Assembly (NCBI GenBank): GCA_903864575.1 | Contig: CAIPGK010000410.1 | Location: 1-34,353 of the forward strand | DNA from: an uncultured Chloroflexota bacterium | GTDB lineage: Bacteria; Chloroflexota; Chloroflexia; Thermomicrobiales; UBA6265 | Direction of reading: 5' to 3' | DNA length: 34,353 nucleotides | Shown here: in pieces, positions 33,639-34,353 of the stretch | Position numbering within the stretch: the first letter of the stretch is position 1 | Layout of the letters: every line of letters starts with the position of its first letter | The notes under the pieces: generated by a model | Databases searched by the model: none | The model's input: only the letters and a program-made list of their open reading frames with translations | What the model was told of the DNA's origin: nothing | Program-made: the position numbers and the translations under genes

Positions 33639-34353
33639 TCACGGCGCGCCCCCGGCGTCCGGTGAGACCAGCAGAGAGGCAAGATCGCTCCGACTCAGTT
33701 TACCGGACCGGGTGCGGGGGAGTTGCGTCACGATGACAATCCGGCGCGGGGTTTTTCCCGGCGCGAGGTGGTCCAGCATCCAGCGGCGAAGTTCCCGGGC
33801 GGTCGCCTGCATGTTCGGATGAAGCGCGACCGCGGCGGCGGCCTCCTGCCCCGCGGTTTCGTCCGCGATACCGAAGACAGCGCACTCCGCGACAGCGGGA
33901 TGACCGGACAGCACGGTCTCGACCTCGCGCGGGTCGATCTTCTCGCCGCCCCGGTTGATGACGTCGTCATCGCGGCCGAGGATCGTCAGGAAGCCATCGG
34001 AGGAGAGCGTTCCCCGGTCGCCCATGCGGAACCAGCCGTCGGGCGTGAAGGCGCGCTGGTTGAGCGCCGGGTCGTCGAGGTAGCCGGGAAAGACCTCGTC
34101 TGCCGGGACGAGGACCGACCCGGCCTTGCCCGGGGCCACAGGGTGTCCCTGTTCATCCGCAATCCGCATAGCGACGATGGCGCGACCGACCGACCCGGCA
34201 GGCGCAGGGTGTCCGGGCTGTTCGAGCGCGACGGTCCCTGACTCGTTCGATCCGTAGCAATCCAGCACGGTGATACGGTGCGCCGCGGCGCGTTCCCGGG
34301 GTGCCTGCGGCAGGGAGATGCCGGCGACCAGGATGAACTCAAGCGCGCCGCCC
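33639..34353 (-). CDS. ANL-superfamily adenylate-forming enzyme, partial (runs off right edge)
   Basis: The frame is open to the window edge and about 237 C-terminal residues are seen. They include a DCYGSNESG A5-type motif, GWFRMGDRG, GRDDDVINRGGEKIDPREVE, and the catalytic Lys in LPRTRSGKLSR, so this copy looks active. The adenylation P-loop lies outside the window. It is a paralogue of the two intact ANL enzymes, sharing the RRWMLDHLAPGKTPRRI helix just before A10. It is the most upstream gene seen in the carrier/ANL cluster and leads into the carrier-thioesterase gene after a 139-nt gap. Its start and further upstream genes are not visible. Confidence 0.85.
   Translation of the reverse strand, partial: GGALEFILVAGISLPQAPRERAAAHRITVLDCYGSNESGTVALEQPGHPAPAGSVGRAIVAMRIADEQGHPVAPGKAGSVLVPADEVFPGYLDDPALNQRAFTPDGWFRMGDRGTLSSDGFLTILGRDDDVINRGGEKIDPREVETVLSGHPAVAECAVFGIADETAGQEAAAAVALHPNMQATARELRRWMLDHLAPGKTPRRIVIVTQLPRTRSGKLSRSDLASLLVSPDAGGAP

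Noticed and set aside
1-34353. CRISPR arrays, tRNA or rRNA genes, insertion sequences, prophage genes
   Set aside because: No direct-repeat/spacer arrays, cloverleaf-like sequences with CCA ends, transposase motifs or phage structural genes were seen on either strand.

Overview
The window is GC-rich and gene-dense. Tat-exported lipoprotein-like and solute-binding proteins, a CruF/CruG-type acyclic carotenoid cluster and a type 2 isopentenyl diphosphate isomerase point to a Chloroflexota bacterium, most likely a Thermomicrobia/Sphaerobacter-like lineage. This placement is inferred from gene style and was not tested by a tree. There is no rRNA, tRNA, IS element, CRISPR array or phage module, so this is chromosomal metabolic and accessory DNA.

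Layout. (1) 1-320 (-): the start of an acylphosphatase-fold gene running off the left edge, then a 417-nt divergent spacer with a clear sigma70-type promoter. (2) 738-6204 (+): a NitT/TauT/SsuABC-type ABC importer (ATPase, permease, Tat-exported binding protein), then a VOC protein, an IolE-like TIM-barrel isomerase and a Gfo/Idh/MocA dehydrogenase. The spacers carry short tandem and inverted repeats. The layout suggests import of a small molecule followed by sugar/polyol-type catabolism. (3) 6265-7519 (-): two predicted Tat-exported proteins, one with a degenerate papain-like fold. (4) 7699-14729: methyltransferase, acyltransferase, cruF and cruG on (-), crtI divergent on (+), and fni-crtB on (-) converging on crtI. 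Together they encode IPP isomerisation, phytoene synthesis, desaturation, 1',2'-hydration, glycosylation and probably acylation of an acyclic carotenoid. (5) 15018-17674 (+): a truncated duplicate of a GT39-like membrane glycosyltransferase followed by the intact copy. (6) 18032-18217 (-): a Tat-signal remnant. (7) 18599-20470 (-): iolD. (8) 20678-26133 (+): an EamA transporter, a 1,127-residue protein with a TPR-like head and two GT4 units, and a WecB-type UDP-GlcNAc 2-epimerase. (9) 26206-34353 (-): four ANL-superfamily adenylate-forming enzymes (one partial, one degenerate with a new C-terminal extension), a fused carrier-protein/thioesterase with an apparent Cys nucleophile, and iolB in the middle.

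The region most likely to be an undescribed system is 26206-34353: several stand-alone adenylating enzymes next to one carrier-thioesterase protein, with no condensation or ketosynthase domain in view. It looks like a split, non-modular NRPS-like pathway. The right edge cuts it, so more genes may follow. The inositol-type genes (iolE-like, Gfo/Idh, iolD, iolB) are spread over about 26 kb in at least three transcription units.
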